Assembly: GCA_900316795.1 (NCBI GenBank)
Contig: ONEF01000001.1
Location: 145,632 to 209,631, forward strand
Origin: an uncultured Bacteroidales bacterium
GTDB lineage: Bacteria; Bacteroidota; Bacteroidia; Bacteroidales; UBA932
Length of the DNA stretch: 64,000 nt
Direction of reading: 5' to 3'
Both the position numbers and the translations under genes were made by a program. Below the pieces are notes generated by a model, which ran no database searches, was not told where the DNA came from, and saw nothing but the letters and a program-made list of their open reading frames with translations. Below, in pieces: positions 17,040-26,366 of the stretch (within the stretch, counting starts at the first letter, position 1; each line of letters opens with the position of its first letter).

Positions 17040-18806
17040 ATCAATAAAAGCGAAGTTAAGAAGTCTATGAAGATTCCGGGAATTCCCGGCAGTCTGCTGG
17101 CCGCCATGACAATGAAGATAGCCGGTCTGGACAAGCTTAACGAGCTTTATGACCGTCTGGCTGATTACAAGGGAGTGGAGTTTGCGGACAAAGTGCTGGA
17201 GTCTCTTGAGATAACCTTGAACGTCAACTCTTCCGCCCTTGGTAACATACCCAAGGAAGGTGGTGTTATCGTTACCGCCAACCATCCGTTCGGAGGCCTG
17301 GACGGGCTGGCGGCGCTCAGCATTCTGGGGAAGGTGCGCAAAGACGTGAAGATTCTCACGAACTTCATCCTTTCCAAAGTTCCGAACGTGCAGGATTATT
17401 TTATCCCGATCAACACTACCTATGGCTTCGGGAATTTTACTACTACAACCATATCCGGCTTGAGGCAGGCCGAAGAACATCTCCAGAAAGGCGGACTTCT
17501 GGTTTTGTTCCCTGCCGGAGAAGTATCATCATGGAACACCCAGGGAAAGGTAGTGGAAGACGCGGATTGGATGACTTACATCTGCCGCCAGGTCCGCCGT
17601 TCAAAATGTCCGGTGTTTCCGATGTATTTCCACGGAAAGAACTCCAAGTATTTCCAGTGGCTGGGAAGGATAAGCACAAAACTCAGCGACCTGCGTTTTT
17701 CAGGCGAACTCTTTGACAAGAAAGGCAAAGAAATAAAGGTCAGGGTCGGTTCTGTCATCCAGCATGCGGAACTGGAGAAATTTACAGAGGACCGCATGGT
17801 TGCCAAATTCCTGAGGAGCCGTTCTTACGTCCTGGAAGCAGACACCGTGGAAAAAGACGTTAGCGTTTATACGACCAAACTCATAGATCCCGTTCCTGTA
17901 CCTTCTATCCTGAAAGAGATGAAAGACAATCCCGACGCGCATCTCTTCGATGTGGGCACTCTGTCCTGCTACCTGTTCTCCCATAGCCAGATTCCTAACT
18001 TGATGAGAGAGGTTGCCCTCAAGAGAGAAGAGGCGTTCAGGGCCGTAGGCGAGGGGACCAACAAACCGATGGATACGGATTCCTACGATGAATATTACAA
18101 GCATCTGATTCTCTGGGACAACAGCAACCAGGACCTTGTAGGGGCTTACCGCATTGGCCTGGGCAAAGAGATTCTGGAACAGAAAGGCATCCACGGCTTC
18201 TATGCCGATTCTCTTTTCCGGTTCTCGGAAAAATTTATCGGGGTGCTGTCAAAAAGTGCTGAACTTGGCCGCTCGTTTGTGACTGTCAACCACCAGAAAG
18301 ACACACTTGCCCTCATTCTTCTTCTCAAGGGTCTTCTTTATACGATGGTCAAATATCCGGAGTACAGGTACCTGATAGGTCCCGTAAGCATAAGTTCTTG
18401 GTATCCTATGCTTTACAGGAGCATTATGATACATTATCTGAGAGAGCATCACGGTAACCCTGACCTTGCCGGCATGGCTAACCCCAAAACACCATTCCAG
18501 CCGGATTTCGGAAGGGTGGATTTCAATGCCCTGCTCTTCGGGAAGATGAACAATGTTGAGGCGTTCGACCGTTATATGCTGAAGATAAGCAACGGCAAAT
18601 ATCGTCTGCCGGCCCTTCTGAAAAAGTACATAAAGATGGGCGCTAAGATCATAGACTACAACGTGGACCCAGACTTCAACTACTGTGTGGATGGTCTGAT
18701 AATGATTGCCCTGGAAGACATTCCAACTGACGACATAGACTCCCTGTCCAAGGAGTTTGAAGATAAAGATCCAATTTACCGCCGCTTCTACGGCTCTGAC
18801 CTCTAA
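17025..18806 (+). CDS. Bifunctional O-/N-acyltransferase (PlsC + GNAT-like)
   Basis: 593 residues. The N-terminal half is a PlsC-type lysophospholipid acyltransferase with TANHPFGGLDG (His87...Asp93, spaced HX5D rather than the textbook HX4D) and a FPAGEVSS motif. The C-terminal half (about 300-593) resembles the GNAT-like N-acyltransferase of OlsB/GlsB type. Fused proteins of this order are the OlsF-type enzymes that make ornithine or glycine lipids; Bacteroides uses separate GlsB and GlsA. Synthesis of an aminolipid of the membrane is the likely role; the amino-acid substrate cannot be told from sequence. Confidence 0.78.
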   Translation: MGAKIINKSEVKKSMKIPGIPGSLLAAMTMKIAGLDKLNELYDRLADYKGVEFADKVLESLEITLNVNSSALGNIPKEGGVIVTANHPFGGLDGLAALSILGKVRKDVKILTNFILSKVPNVQDYFIPINTTYGFGNFTTTTISGLRQAEEHLQKGGLLVLFPAGEVSSWNTQGKVVEDADWMTYICRQVRRSKCPVFPMYFHGKNSKYFQWLGRISTKLSDLRFSGELFDKKGKEIKVRVGSVIQHAELEKFTEDRMVAKFLRSRSYVLEADTVEKDVSVYTTKLIDPVPVPSILKEMKDNPDAHLFDVGTLSCYLFSHSQIPNLMREVALKREEAFRAVGEGTNKPMDTDSYDEYYKHLILWDNSNQDLVGAYRIGLGKEILEQKGIHGFYADSLFRFSEKFIGVLSKSAELGRSFVTVNHQKDTLALILLLKGLLYTMVKYPEYRYLIGPVSISSWYPMLYRSIMIHYLREHHGNPDLAGMANPKTPFQPDFGRVDFNALLFGKMNNVEAFDRYMLKISNGKYRLPALLKKYIKMGAKIIDYNVDPDFNYCVDGLIMIALEDIPTDDIDSLSKEFEDKDPIYRRFYGSDL

Positions 18807-18812
18807 TTGTTT

Positions 18813-19526
18813 TCAAGGAACCGGATCATAACCGTGCCCTCCCCAGGGATGGCATCTCAAGATGCGTCTTAGTGCAAGGTACAGCCCTTTGAACGGACCA
18901 TGCTTCCTTAGAGCCTCTATTGCATACTGAGAGCAGGTCGGGGTAAATCTGCAGGTTGCAGGTTTGAGCGGGGAAATGCACACCTGATAGAACTTGACGA
19001 GAACAACAAGCGGGAAAATTGCAATTTTTTTCACGACGGACAAGACACTATTCCCTTTCTTGTCAGAATCCGGAACAGATGCTTTGTTGTCCTTTCCGTC
19101 TTGCCCCACAGCTTTGACGGCAGTGTCAGCAGATTTATGGCTGTCTTCAGGTTTCTGCTCAGCGATAGTTTTCAGTATGTTTTTTACAGCCTCTTCTATC
19201 TGTGAGTATTTGAGTTTTTCTTTTGCGATGTATTGGAAACTGATGTGAGCGCAACAGGGAGGAAGCAGTTCCTTGTTGAGGCGATAGGCTTCTCTCATCC
19301 TGCGTTTGAGCAGATTGCGGTCAACGGCTTTCTTGAAGAGTTTCTTGGGCGCAACCACCATGACCTTGTTAGTTGCAGCTCCTTCAGAAGGAAGAGGGTT
19401 GAAGGAATATTTTGCAAGAACCGGATATGACTCCATACGATGCCCCCTGGACATAAGTCTCAGGATTTCTTTCCTGGACTTAAGCCTCTCGTTCTTCTTG
19501 AATGTCTTGGGAGCGGAGTTTTGCAT
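18813..19526 (-). CDS. rnpA: RnpA-YidD fusion protein
   Basis: 237 residues from the ATG at 19526. Residues 1-115 are the RNase P protein component ([13 protein letters not shown], then [15 protein letters not shown], the RNR box). A charged Lys/Asp/Ser linker (about 118-155) follows. Residues about 160-237 are YidD, the small membrane-insertion factor ([30 protein letters not shown]). The two are usually separate neighbouring genes; here one uninterrupted frame joins them. RnpA acts in the cytoplasm on tRNA 5' processing and YidD at the inner face of the membrane near YidC. It is third in the DUF4271-hemD-rnpA operon, 3 nt after hemD. Confidence 0.92.
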   Translation of the reverse strand: MQNSAPKTFKKNERLKSRKEILRLMSRGHRMESYPVLAKYSFNPLPSEGAATNKVMVVAPKKLFKKAVDRNLLKRRMREAYRLNKELLPPCCAHISFQYIAKEKLKYSQIEEAVKNILKTIAEQKPEDSHKSADTAVKAVGQDGKDNKASVPDSDKKGNSVLSVVKKIAIFPLVVLVKFYQVCISPLKPATCRFTPTCSQYAIEALRKHGPFKGLYLALRRILRCHPWGGHGYDPVP

Positions 19527-19529
19527 CAA

Positions 19530-20603
19530 TTATTTTTTGCCTGCTTTCTTTGCGGCAGGCTTCTTGGTTGCGGATTTTGCTGCAGCAGGGGCGGCCTTCT
19601 TTGCCGGAGCGGCTTTCTTAGCAGGGGCTTTAGCAGCAGGCTTTGCTGCAGGAGCCTTCTTTGCAGGTGCTTTGGCAGCAGGCTTTGCAGCCGGAGCTGC
19701 CTTCTTAGCCGGGGCTTTTGCAGCAGGCTTTGCGGCCGGAGCGGCTTTCTTAGCAGGGGCTTTAGCAGCAGGATTTGCAGCCGGAGCAGCCTTCTTAGCC
19801 GGGGCTTTAGCAGCAGGCTTTGCAGGTTCAGGATCTACGGGGAGCTGAGTCTGGACGAAATCCGGATTTTCTATGAGCTTTTCCAGAGCCTGGGCAAGTG
19901 CCGGGAACTCAGGAGTAGGACCTCCGATGGCGTATGTAAGCCCGGCTTCTCTCATGGCCTTGCGGATGCCGGCTCCGAAAGCCACAAACTTGGTGTCGTT
20001 CTGCTTGTAGGACGGGAAGTTGTTCTTCAGCGATGCAACATCCAGAGCGTTGTAGAAGGCGATAATCTGATAATCTTCAAGTTTGAGGTCTTTGAGGTCA
20101 TTGTCCACAAACTTTGCAACCACAGCCGGAGCAAACTTGAGCTTGGACTCCTTGAACATCTCTATCCACTCTGGATATATGTGGTCAGGGGATGCTATCA
20201 GGACGCTCTCATTCTTGTGTTTGTCTGCCTTGGCCAGCTTTACCACGGAAGCAAAGGTACCATCGCCGAAGAATATCTTTCTTTTGCGGTAGATGATATG
20301 CTTCTGCAAGTAATAGGAGAGGCTTTCGGAGGTGCAGAAATACTTTTGTGAATCCGGAACCTTGATCCTGAGCTGGGCGCAGAGCTGGAAAAATGCGTCT
20401 ATGGTTCCCTTTGATGTGAAAACAATGGCGGAGTAGTCAGGGATTTCTATTTTCTGGGCTCTGAACTCACGTAGCGTAAGAGGAATCAAACTGAAGAAAG
20501 GCCTGAAGTCTATCTGCACGTTGTACTTCTTCATCAGGTTTATGTAGTGGGGATTTGCACTAGCTACACCTGGCTGGGCTACAAGTATTTTCTTTATTTT
20601 CAT
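19530..20603 (-). CDS. hemD: Uroporphyrinogen-III synthase-like protein with Ala/Lys/Pro tail
   Basis: 357 residues. The first 250 show the HemD two-lobed fold as seen in Bacteroidetes (ILVAQPG, YSAIVFTSKGTIDAFF, IAFYNALDVASL, FVAFGAGIRKAMREAG), which would cyclise hydroxymethylbilane in haem synthesis. The last 100 residues are a repeat of [11 protein letters not shown] units, encoded by near-identical tandem DNA and resembling histone-H1-like tails. The tail is not part of the known enzyme. Its start overlaps the stop of the DUF4271 gene (TAATG), so the two are coupled. Bacteroidetes HemD is poorly conserved, hence moderate confidence in activity. Confidence 0.78.
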   Translation of the reverse strand: MKIKKILVAQPGVASANPHYINLMKKYNVQIDFRPFFSLIPLTLREFRAQKIEIPDYSAIVFTSKGTIDAFFQLCAQLRIKVPDSQKYFCTSESLSYYLQKHIIYRKRKIFFGDGTFASVVKLAKADKHKNESVLIASPDHIYPEWIEMFKESKLKFAPAVVAKFVDNDLKDLKLEDYQIIAFYNALDVASLKNNFPSYKQNDTKFVAFGAGIRKAMREAGLTYAIGGPTPEFPALAQALEKLIENPDFVQTQLPVDPEPAKPAAKAPAKKAAPAANPAAKAPAKKAAPAAKPAAKAPAKKAAPAAKPAAKAPAKKAPAAKPAAKAPAKKAAPAKKAAPAAAKSATKKPAAKKAGKK

Positions 20604-21355
20604 TACAAAAACAATCTAATCATAAGAGCTGCCGGAAGCAGTTCAAGACTGCAAAGGTACAAAATGTAGAAAAAAACAGAAAAATTGTTTTTGAGTATGA
20701 TTCTCGAGGCCATAACCAGATACATAACGGCCGGAATCACGCAAAGGACAGAAAGCCAAATGTTTATCTTGGCCAAAAACAACAAGGCTGTAGCGATGAT
20801 GACATAATTCAGGAAAACCCTGCCAATGAACTTGAACACCGTTGTGCGGTTGACGTAATCCAATATGCAGAAGATTCCGAATTTGATTCCGAAATAACCC
20901 GCGGCTCCTGCCGTCATGAACAGGAAATTCATCGGCGATGAGGAGACGGCAAACAGCGCCGCCGGCAAAAGGAAAAGGACAGCGATGTTTTTCGAGGACT
21001 TGAGAGAAAGATCGTCATCTATTTCTTCTTGTCTTGAAATGAGGAAGGAAGCCCTGAACGCTCCGGCCAGTCCTTCCAGTATCCTTTCTGTGGCTACGAT
21101 GAAGAATACGACGAGCAGAAGGACAATGCCCATATCCATATATCTCTCGGTAACCGTTTCCACTTTCGCCACCTCTGAAGCCTTAGTCTGGGACGCTTTG
21201 GTTCCCCTCCAGACTTGGAGAATGGAAGTGTCTGTCTTTTTTGTGTGGTGATACAGATAGTATGTGTTTGCTGAAGATGCAGGAAATTCGTCCGGATCGG
21301 GCATCCGGATAGGAGACAAGCTGTCCCTGGAGTTGTATATAGGCTCTTGAAGCAT
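20603..21355 (-). CDS. DUF4271 integral membrane protein
   Basis: 250 residues. A 70-residue soluble N-terminus is followed by about six hydrophobic helices from residue 75 on (GIVLLLVVFFIVATERILE, then IAVLFLLPAALFAVS). The sequence style and the position immediately upstream of hemD match DUF4271 of Bacteroidetes. Function is not known. First gene of the hemD-rnpA operon. Confidence 0.75.
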   Translation of the reverse strand: MLQEPIYNSRDSLSPIRMPDPDEFPASSANTYYLYHHTKKTDTSILQVWRGTKASQTKASEVAKVETVTERYMDMGIVLLLVVFFIVATERILEGLAGAFRASFLISRQEEIDDDLSLKSSKNIAVLFLLPAALFAVSSSPMNFLFMTAGAAGYFGIKFGIFCILDYVNRTTVFKFIGRVFLNYVIIATALLFLAKINIWLSVLCVIPAVMYLVMASRIILKNNFSVFFYILYLCSLELLPAALMIRLFL

Positions 21356-21365
21356 TAAGAATAAG

Positions 21366-21713
21366 CTAGTTGCCTCGTTTGGCGTTGTAGCCTTCCTGTT
21401 GCAGGAGTGCTACTATCTTGTCTCTGAAATCTCCCTGAATGATGATTTCTCCTTCCTTGACGCTTCCGCCGACCCCGCATTTGGTCTTGAGCTTCTTGCC
21501 GAGGGCTGAAAGGTCATCGTCGCTTCCGGCAAAGCCTTTGACTAGCGTCACCTGTTTCCCGGCGCGGCCGCTGCGGTCTATGGCAACGACCAGTCTCTGC
21601 TTTGAAGGCGGCAGGGTCTGGACCTCATCTTCCTGGTCTGATGAGCTGTATTTGAAGTCGGGATTGGTGGAAAATACCACGCCGTCCCTCTTTTTCCAAT
21701 CGTTTTTGCCCAT
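21366..21713 (-). CDS. yciH: SUI1/YciH-like translation initiation factor
   Basis: 115 residues. The N-terminal 40 residues are variable; residues about 40-115 form the SUI1/eIF1 fold, with the LVKGFAGSDDDLSALGKKLK helix and the CGVGGSVKEGEIIIQGD turn that define the family. In bacteria YciH is a non-essential factor linked to start-codon fidelity and stress. It is divergent from the DUF2723 gene. Confidence 0.92.
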   Translation of the reverse strand: MGKNDWKKRDGVVFSTNPDFKYSSSDQEDEVQTLPPSKQRLVVAIDRSGRAGKQVTLVKGFAGSDDDLSALGKKLKTKCGVGGSVKEGEIIIQGDFRDKIVALLQQEGYNAKRGN

Positions 21714-21730
21714 ATCGTCAAACTTTACCG

Positions 21731-21760
21731 CAAAGATAGTGCATAAAAGTGCTATATTTG
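21731..21760. promoter_or_regulatory. Divergent -7 boxes, yciH / DUF2723 gene
   Basis: Minus-strand TATCTTTG (21738 to 21731) serves yciH. Plus-strand TATATTTG (21753-21760) serves the gene starting at 21787. Confidence 0.55.
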
Positions 21761-21786
21761 TATTTTACACGAAAACAATTATACAG

Positions 21787-24700
21787 ATGGAATTCAAGAA
21801 ATTCAACCGTATCAACAATATCGTGGCAGTGGTGGTTCTGGCGATAGCGTCATATACCTACCTCTCCACCATAGAGCCGACAGCCAGTTTCTGGGACTGC
21901 GGAGAGTTCATCGCTTCATCATACAAGCTGGAAGTGGGGCACCCTCCCGGAAACCCTACCTTCCAGACTCTTGCAAGAGTCTTTACCATATTCGCCGACA
22001 AAGAGCATGCGGCCATGATGGTGAACGCTATGAGCGCAATCTGCTCCGCACTCACCATAATGCTCCTTTACCTGACCATCGTGCACCTGACCCGCCGTCT
22101 TCTGGAAAAGAAGAGGTATGGCGGCGCCTCATTGGTTCAAAAGGAAGCTTCCGTTAGTTTTGAGACAGGAGATGTCATCAAGATGGTGGCTGCCGGATTG
22201 GTAGGTTCCCTGGCTTACTGCTGGTCAGACACTTTCTGGTTCTCAGCCGTGGAGGGAGAAGTTTACGCTATGAGTTCCTTTGCAACCGCGCTGGTATTCT
22301 GGGCCATGCTCAAGTGGGAGGAAAGGGCTGACGAACCTTACGCCAACCGTTGGCTTGTGCTGATTGCCTTTGTAATGGGGCTTTCCATCGGAGTCCATCT
22401 TCTGAACCTGCTTACCATCCCGGCATTGGGAATGATTTACTATTACCGCAAGTTCAAGGTTACTACCTGGGGAGCCTGGAAGGCGTTCTTCGTTTCCTGC
22501 TTTATCCTGCTGGTAATCAACTGGGGTATAATACCTTATATTCCAGCTTTGTCTGCCTGGGTGGACAGAATCTTCGTAAACGGATTCTCCCTGCCTAAAA
22601 ACAGCGGTGCCGCTTTCTTCGTACTCCTTCTTATAGCCGGGTGCTTCTTCGGGGCATACAGGTCTTACAAGACAGGAAAGGCTTTGTGGAACAACGTGTT
22701 CCTGTGTACGATGGCAATCATCATAGGATATTCGATCTTTGCAGTGGTGGTTATCCGTTCTTCAGTAAACACTCCTACAAACGAGTATCAGCCGGACAAT
22801 CCTTATACGCTTGTAAGATATCTCAACCGTGAGCAGTATGGTTCCGCTCCGATTTTGTACGGACAGACTTTCAAGTCCAGGATGAACAACGTTGAGACGC
22901 CGGATTACTACAACTATGACAACACTACCGGGAAATATGTAGAACTGGACGGACCGGCCCAGCCTGTTTACGGCGACAAGGTTCTTTTCCCGAGGATGTA
23001 TTCCACCGCAGACCCTTCATACGAAAGCTTTTATCAGATTTATACAGACGGCAAGGGAACAGGGCCTAACAACGCTCCGACAGCTGGTGCCAACATCAAG
23101 TATTTCATAGGCTATCAGCTCAATTTCATGTACTGGAGATACTTCTTCTGGAATTTTGTCGGAAGGCAGAACGATCTCCACGCTTCAGTTCCTGGAGATA
23201 TTTACAAAGGTAACTGGGAAAGCGGAATAGGATTCATAGACAGGGCTCATCACGGAGACCAGTCAGAAGGTCCGGACTATATTGTCAACAGCAGGGCCAA
23301 GAACCACTTCTACTTCCTGCCTCTGATCCTTGGAATAATCGGCCTTCTGTACCAGCTCCGTCACGACAAGCGCAATACGCTGGTTACGTTCCTGCTGTTC
23401 TTCCTTACCGGAATAGCAGTTGTGCTTTACCTTAACCAGCCGCCGTTCCAGCCGAGAGAGAGGGATTATGCTTATGCAGGCTCTTTCTATGCTTTCACTA
23501 TCTGGATCGGTTTTGCTGCCGTTTGGCTCGGCGATGTTCTGGAGAAGCTCTTCAAATCCCGCAAGGCTGCTCCTTCCGTAGTGGCCGCGGCCCTGTGTCT
23601 GGCGGTTCCTGCACAGATGGTCTCCCAGACTTGGGACGACCACGACCGCAGCGGCAGATACTCTGTACCGGAAATGGCTTACAATTATCTGGCGGCCCTG
23701 GGTCCTAACGCCATTCTTGTAACCCACGGAGACAACGACACCTTCCCTCTTTGGTACAGCCAGGAGGTGGAAGGAGTAAGGACAGATGTCAGGATAATGA
23801 ACACCTCCCTCCTTGGAACCGACTGGTACATAGACCAGATGAAGTGCAAGCAGTACGAGAGTGAACCGGTGCCGTTCTCCCTCGAGAAGAAGGATTACTA
23901 TTACGGAAAGAATGATTTTGTTCCAGTGGCAGACTATGTCAAGGAACCGGTCATGGCTTCCGAGCTCATAAAGATCCTTAAAGATCCTTCAGTGAAGGTC
24001 AAGATGGGAGACAACAAAGACCACAACATCATTATCAGCCGGCATTATCTTGTTCCTGTCAACAAGGAGAATGCAATCAAATACGGAATAGTTTCCCCTA
24101 AGGACTATGACAAGATACCGGACACTATCCAGCTGGATATACCGGACGGCGTGAACAGCATAGAAAAGACATCGCTGATGATTCTTGACTTGCTTGCCCA
24201 TTACCAGTGGGACCGTCCTCTGTATTTCCTCCAGAGAGGTGGAGACATCAACATCGGAATCAAGGACTATCTGCAATGGGAAGGCTTCGGATTCAAGTTT
24301 GTCCCGATCAAGAGCCTCACCGGAAGAAGGAACGACAACATAGACCAGAATGCCGGGGCGGACACTCTGTACCACCGGGTAATGGACGTGTACAAGTTTG
24401 GTTCTCTGGCAGCTCCTGTGAACATAGACTACCAGAACCTTCTTACATTCAACTCTCTGATTTCCACTCGCGAACTTATGACCAACACTGCAAAGCTCCT
24501 GGCTCTGGAAGACAAGGCGGAAAAGGCCGTTGCCGTTCTTGACAGGATGCAGGAGGTTATGCCGGACAAGAATTTCCCGCTTAACAATTCTTTGATTTCC
24601 AGTGTCAACGATATGGCCGTCCTGGATGCCATAAGCGTGTATTTGGCTTGCGGACAAAACGAGAAGGGAGTGGATCTTGCAGACCGTTTCGTGGAGGAGA

Positions 24701-24936
24701 CCATGAAGCATATAAAGCTTCTTGCCAAACCTTACGGAGGCTCGCTGTTCTCTTGGGAGAAACTTCAGAACAACCTTTACTATCTGATTTGGGTTGCAGA
24801 CACTTACAAGACCGCCGGCCTCAGCGACAAGTCCAAAGACCTGCGCAGGATAGTGAACTCATATCTGAAGACATTGACCGGGCAGTCTATCCCTGAGGAC
24901 GAAGAAGATGACAAAGACACGACCGCTGCCGTTTAG
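21787..24936 (+). CDS. DUF2723 polytopic membrane protein
   Basis: 1049 residues from the ATG at 21787, 27 bp after the -7 box; the frame stays open further upstream but that part is antisense to yciH. The N-terminal 500 residues contain about a dozen membrane helices with the family signature SFWDCGEFIA and KLEVGHPPGNP, an arrangement resembling protein-mannosyltransferase-like GT-C enzymes. A soluble C-terminal half follows (VTHGDNDTFPLWYSQ, then helical repeats). Acidic residues in the first loop (DCGE) are the likely catalytic site if it is a glycosyltransferase; no member-specific activity can be assigned. Confidence 0.85.
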   Translation: MEFKKFNRINNIVAVVVLAIASYTYLSTIEPTASFWDCGEFIASSYKLEVGHPPGNPTFQTLARVFTIFADKEHAAMMVNAMSAICSALTIMLLYLTIVHLTRRLLEKKRYGGASLVQKEASVSFETGDVIKMVAAGLVGSLAYCWSDTFWFSAVEGEVYAMSSFATALVFWAMLKWEERADEPYANRWLVLIAFVMGLSIGVHLLNLLTIPALGMIYYYRKFKVTTWGAWKAFFVSCFILLVINWGIIPYIPALSAWVDRIFVNGFSLPKNSGAAFFVLLLIAGCFFGAYRSYKTGKALWNNVFLCTMAIIIGYSIFAVVVIRSSVNTPTNEYQPDNPYTLVRYLNREQYGSAPILYGQTFKSRMNNVETPDYYNYDNTTGKYVELDGPAQPVYGDKVLFPRMYSTADPSYESFYQIYTDGKGTGPNNAPTAGANIKYFIGYQLNFMYWRYFFWNFVGRQNDLHASVPGDIYKGNWESGIGFIDRAHHGDQSEGPDYIVNSRAKNHFYFLPLILGIIGLLYQLRHDKRNTLVTFLLFFLTGIAVVLYLNQPPFQPRERDYAYAGSFYAFTIWIGFAAVWLGDVLEKLFKSRKAAPSVVAAALCLAVPAQMVSQTWDDHDRSGRYSVPEMAYNYLAALGPNAILVTHGDNDTFPLWYSQEVEGVRTDVRIMNTSLLGTDWYIDQMKCKQYESEPVPFSLEKKDYYYGKNDFVPVADYVKEPVMASELIKILKDPSVKVKMGDNKDHNIIISRHYLVPVNKENAIKYGIVSPKDYDKIPDTIQLDIPDGVNSIEKTSLMILDLLAHYQWDRPLYFLQRGGDINIGIKDYLQWEGFGFKFVPIKSLTGRRNDNIDQNAGADTLYHRVMDVYKFGSLAAPVNIDYQNLLTFNSLISTRELMTNTAKLLALEDKAEKAVAVLDRMQEVMPDKNFPLNNSLISSVNDMAVLDAISVYLACGQNEKGVDLADRFVEETMKHIKLLAKPYGGSLFSWEKLQNNLYYLIWVADTYKTAGLSDKSKDLRRIVNSYLKTLTGQSIPEDEEDDKDTTAAV

Positions 24937-24962
24937 GGCCGGTAGTCCATTCATCGCAAGGG

Positions 24963-26243
24963 CTATTCTATAAGCATATTACAGCCGCGTAGTTCGGCAT
25001 CTTTGATGCGTCCATCCACAGTAAAAGGCGGATGGATGCTTTTTTTGCCCTTGGAGGAACAACTGTTTTGCTGATAGCCATACAGGATTTTACCCCTGTC
25101 CTCGGTTTCTATGAAACAGCAGGAATTGATGTTTGCAAGGTCTATGATGTCAAGCCCTCCTTCCTGAAAGTTGTGTTTGTCTTGACCGGCGGACAATATC
25201 TTGAAAGGGTCCTGAAGGTCTCTGGTGAGGACTCTCATCCACGGCGGACAGAAGAACATTCCACTTTGCGAGAGTTGAATGAGGTCCGTTGGGTGGTGCT
25301 GAATGAGGTCCGTTGCAGGGAAGGAGTAGGCCTGGCTGAAAAGTTCACACATTCCATACTCGGAGTGAATCTCGTCCGTGCGGAAACCGTCTCTGAGCCT
25401 TCTGTGAAGTTCTTCTCTTGAAAGTTCCTCTCCACGGCCCTTCATTCCTCCGGTCTCCATTATTGTCACATCGCTGAAGAGAAGTCGTCTTTCCTCCACA
25501 TCAGGTATATGACCGGCAACAAATTTTGCAAAATCCAGCAGGGCGAAGCTCACCCCGAGCAGGATAGTCCTGCGTCTTGTCTTGCCGCAAGAAGAGGCCG
25601 GAAGGCTTTTTTGCAGAAGCCGGCCTTCAGTGGAGAGATTCTTTACAGTTTCAAGCAGCTTGTCGTGGTCATAGAGGAAGAAACCGCCTTCCGCCCCGTT
25701 TTCTTTTGCATCGGCGATGAGCTTGTCCGCCATATATACCAGGGAAGAACCTTCTCTTTCCAGATAAGACGGCAGCAGTGCCAGAAGGTTGTAAGTCCCG
25801 CTCTCTCCGTAGAACAGGCGGAAGCCCTCCCTGAAACTCCTTTCATAAATGGAGACGTCGGGAACCAGATGGCGGGAAGGAGTCATTCCGGTAGTGGCAC
25901 TGGATGTAAATACGAGGCCAATTTCCTCTCCCGCCACTTTTTCCCGGAATAAATCCATCCTCCTGCAATAATCTTCATATTGTACGGACGGGTCGGTCAG
26001 GATGTTCCTGCTTTTGAACAAGCGGATGGGCAGAAAGGGAATCTCTTCAAAAGATGCCGGATGGAAATCTCCCTTTTCCACAAGGTTCAGATATTCACGG
26101 TAAACGGGGCAACTCTCCCGCTGGATTTCAAAAGCCTCAAGCGCCAGTGAGTTGAACTCTTGTTGCGGGTCTTTGGAATCTTCAATCCTGAAGATCCTTT
26201 CCCGGAAACTCTGAAGCCTTTCTTTTATGTTGCCTGTCATCAT
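24963..26243 (-). CDS. LuxE-like acyl-protein synthetase / adenylate-forming enzyme
   Basis: 426 residues from the ATG at 26243 (the frame also runs into a repetitive upstream stretch through a TTG). It matches the LuxE family: PFLPIRLFKSRNILT, then the P-loop-like TSSATTGMTPSRH (phosphate/AMP binding), and a conserved EYGMCELFSQAYS that resembles the A5 motif of adenylate-forming enzymes. Members activate a carboxylic acid with ATP; in luminous bacteria it is a fatty acid, in Bacteroidetes the substrate is unknown. It follows a GH3-like adenylating gene in the same direction. Confidence 0.8.
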   Translation of the reverse strand: MMTGNIKERLQSFRERIFRIEDSKDPQQEFNSLALEAFEIQRESCPVYREYLNLVEKGDFHPASFEEIPFLPIRLFKSRNILTDPSVQYEDYCRRMDLFREKVAGEEIGLVFTSSATTGMTPSRHLVPDVSIYERSFREGFRLFYGESGTYNLLALLPSYLEREGSSLVYMADKLIADAKENGAEGGFFLYDHDKLLETVKNLSTEGRLLQKSLPASSCGKTRRRTILLGVSFALLDFAKFVAGHIPDVEERRLLFSDVTIMETGGMKGRGEELSREELHRRLRDGFRTDEIHSEYGMCELFSQAYSFPATDLIQHHPTDLIQLSQSGMFFCPPWMRVLTRDLQDPFKILSAGQDKHNFQEGGLDIIDLANINSCCFIETEDRGKILYGYQQNSCSSKGKKSIHPPFTVDGRIKDAELRGCNMLIE

Positions 26244-26251
26244 GCTGCTTG

Positions 26252-26327
26252 TTTGTTGTTCTGCTTTCTTGCCCAACGGTTTGTTGTGCTTCTTCTTTCC
26301 TCGCTGTTTGTTGTTCTGCTTTCTTGC
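26252..26327. repeat. Direct repeats in the GH3-LuxE spacer
   Basis: A 21-bp sequence (beginning TTTGTTGTTCTGC, ending TTTCTTGC) occurs exactly at 26252-26272 and 26307-26327. Degenerate copies (TTTGTTGTGCT) lie between and after. This is another instance of local repeat expansion in a short intergenic gap. Confidence 0.6.
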
Positions 26328-26366
26328 TCAGCTGCTTGTTTGTTGTGCTGTTGTAATTGCTGCTGT

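Noticed and set aside
19306..19848. Open frame of 180 codons rich in Ala/Gly/Phe on the plus strand
   Set aside because: It is the antisense of rnpA and of the Ala/Lys/Pro-coding hemD tail; the open frame is a by-product of the repeat.
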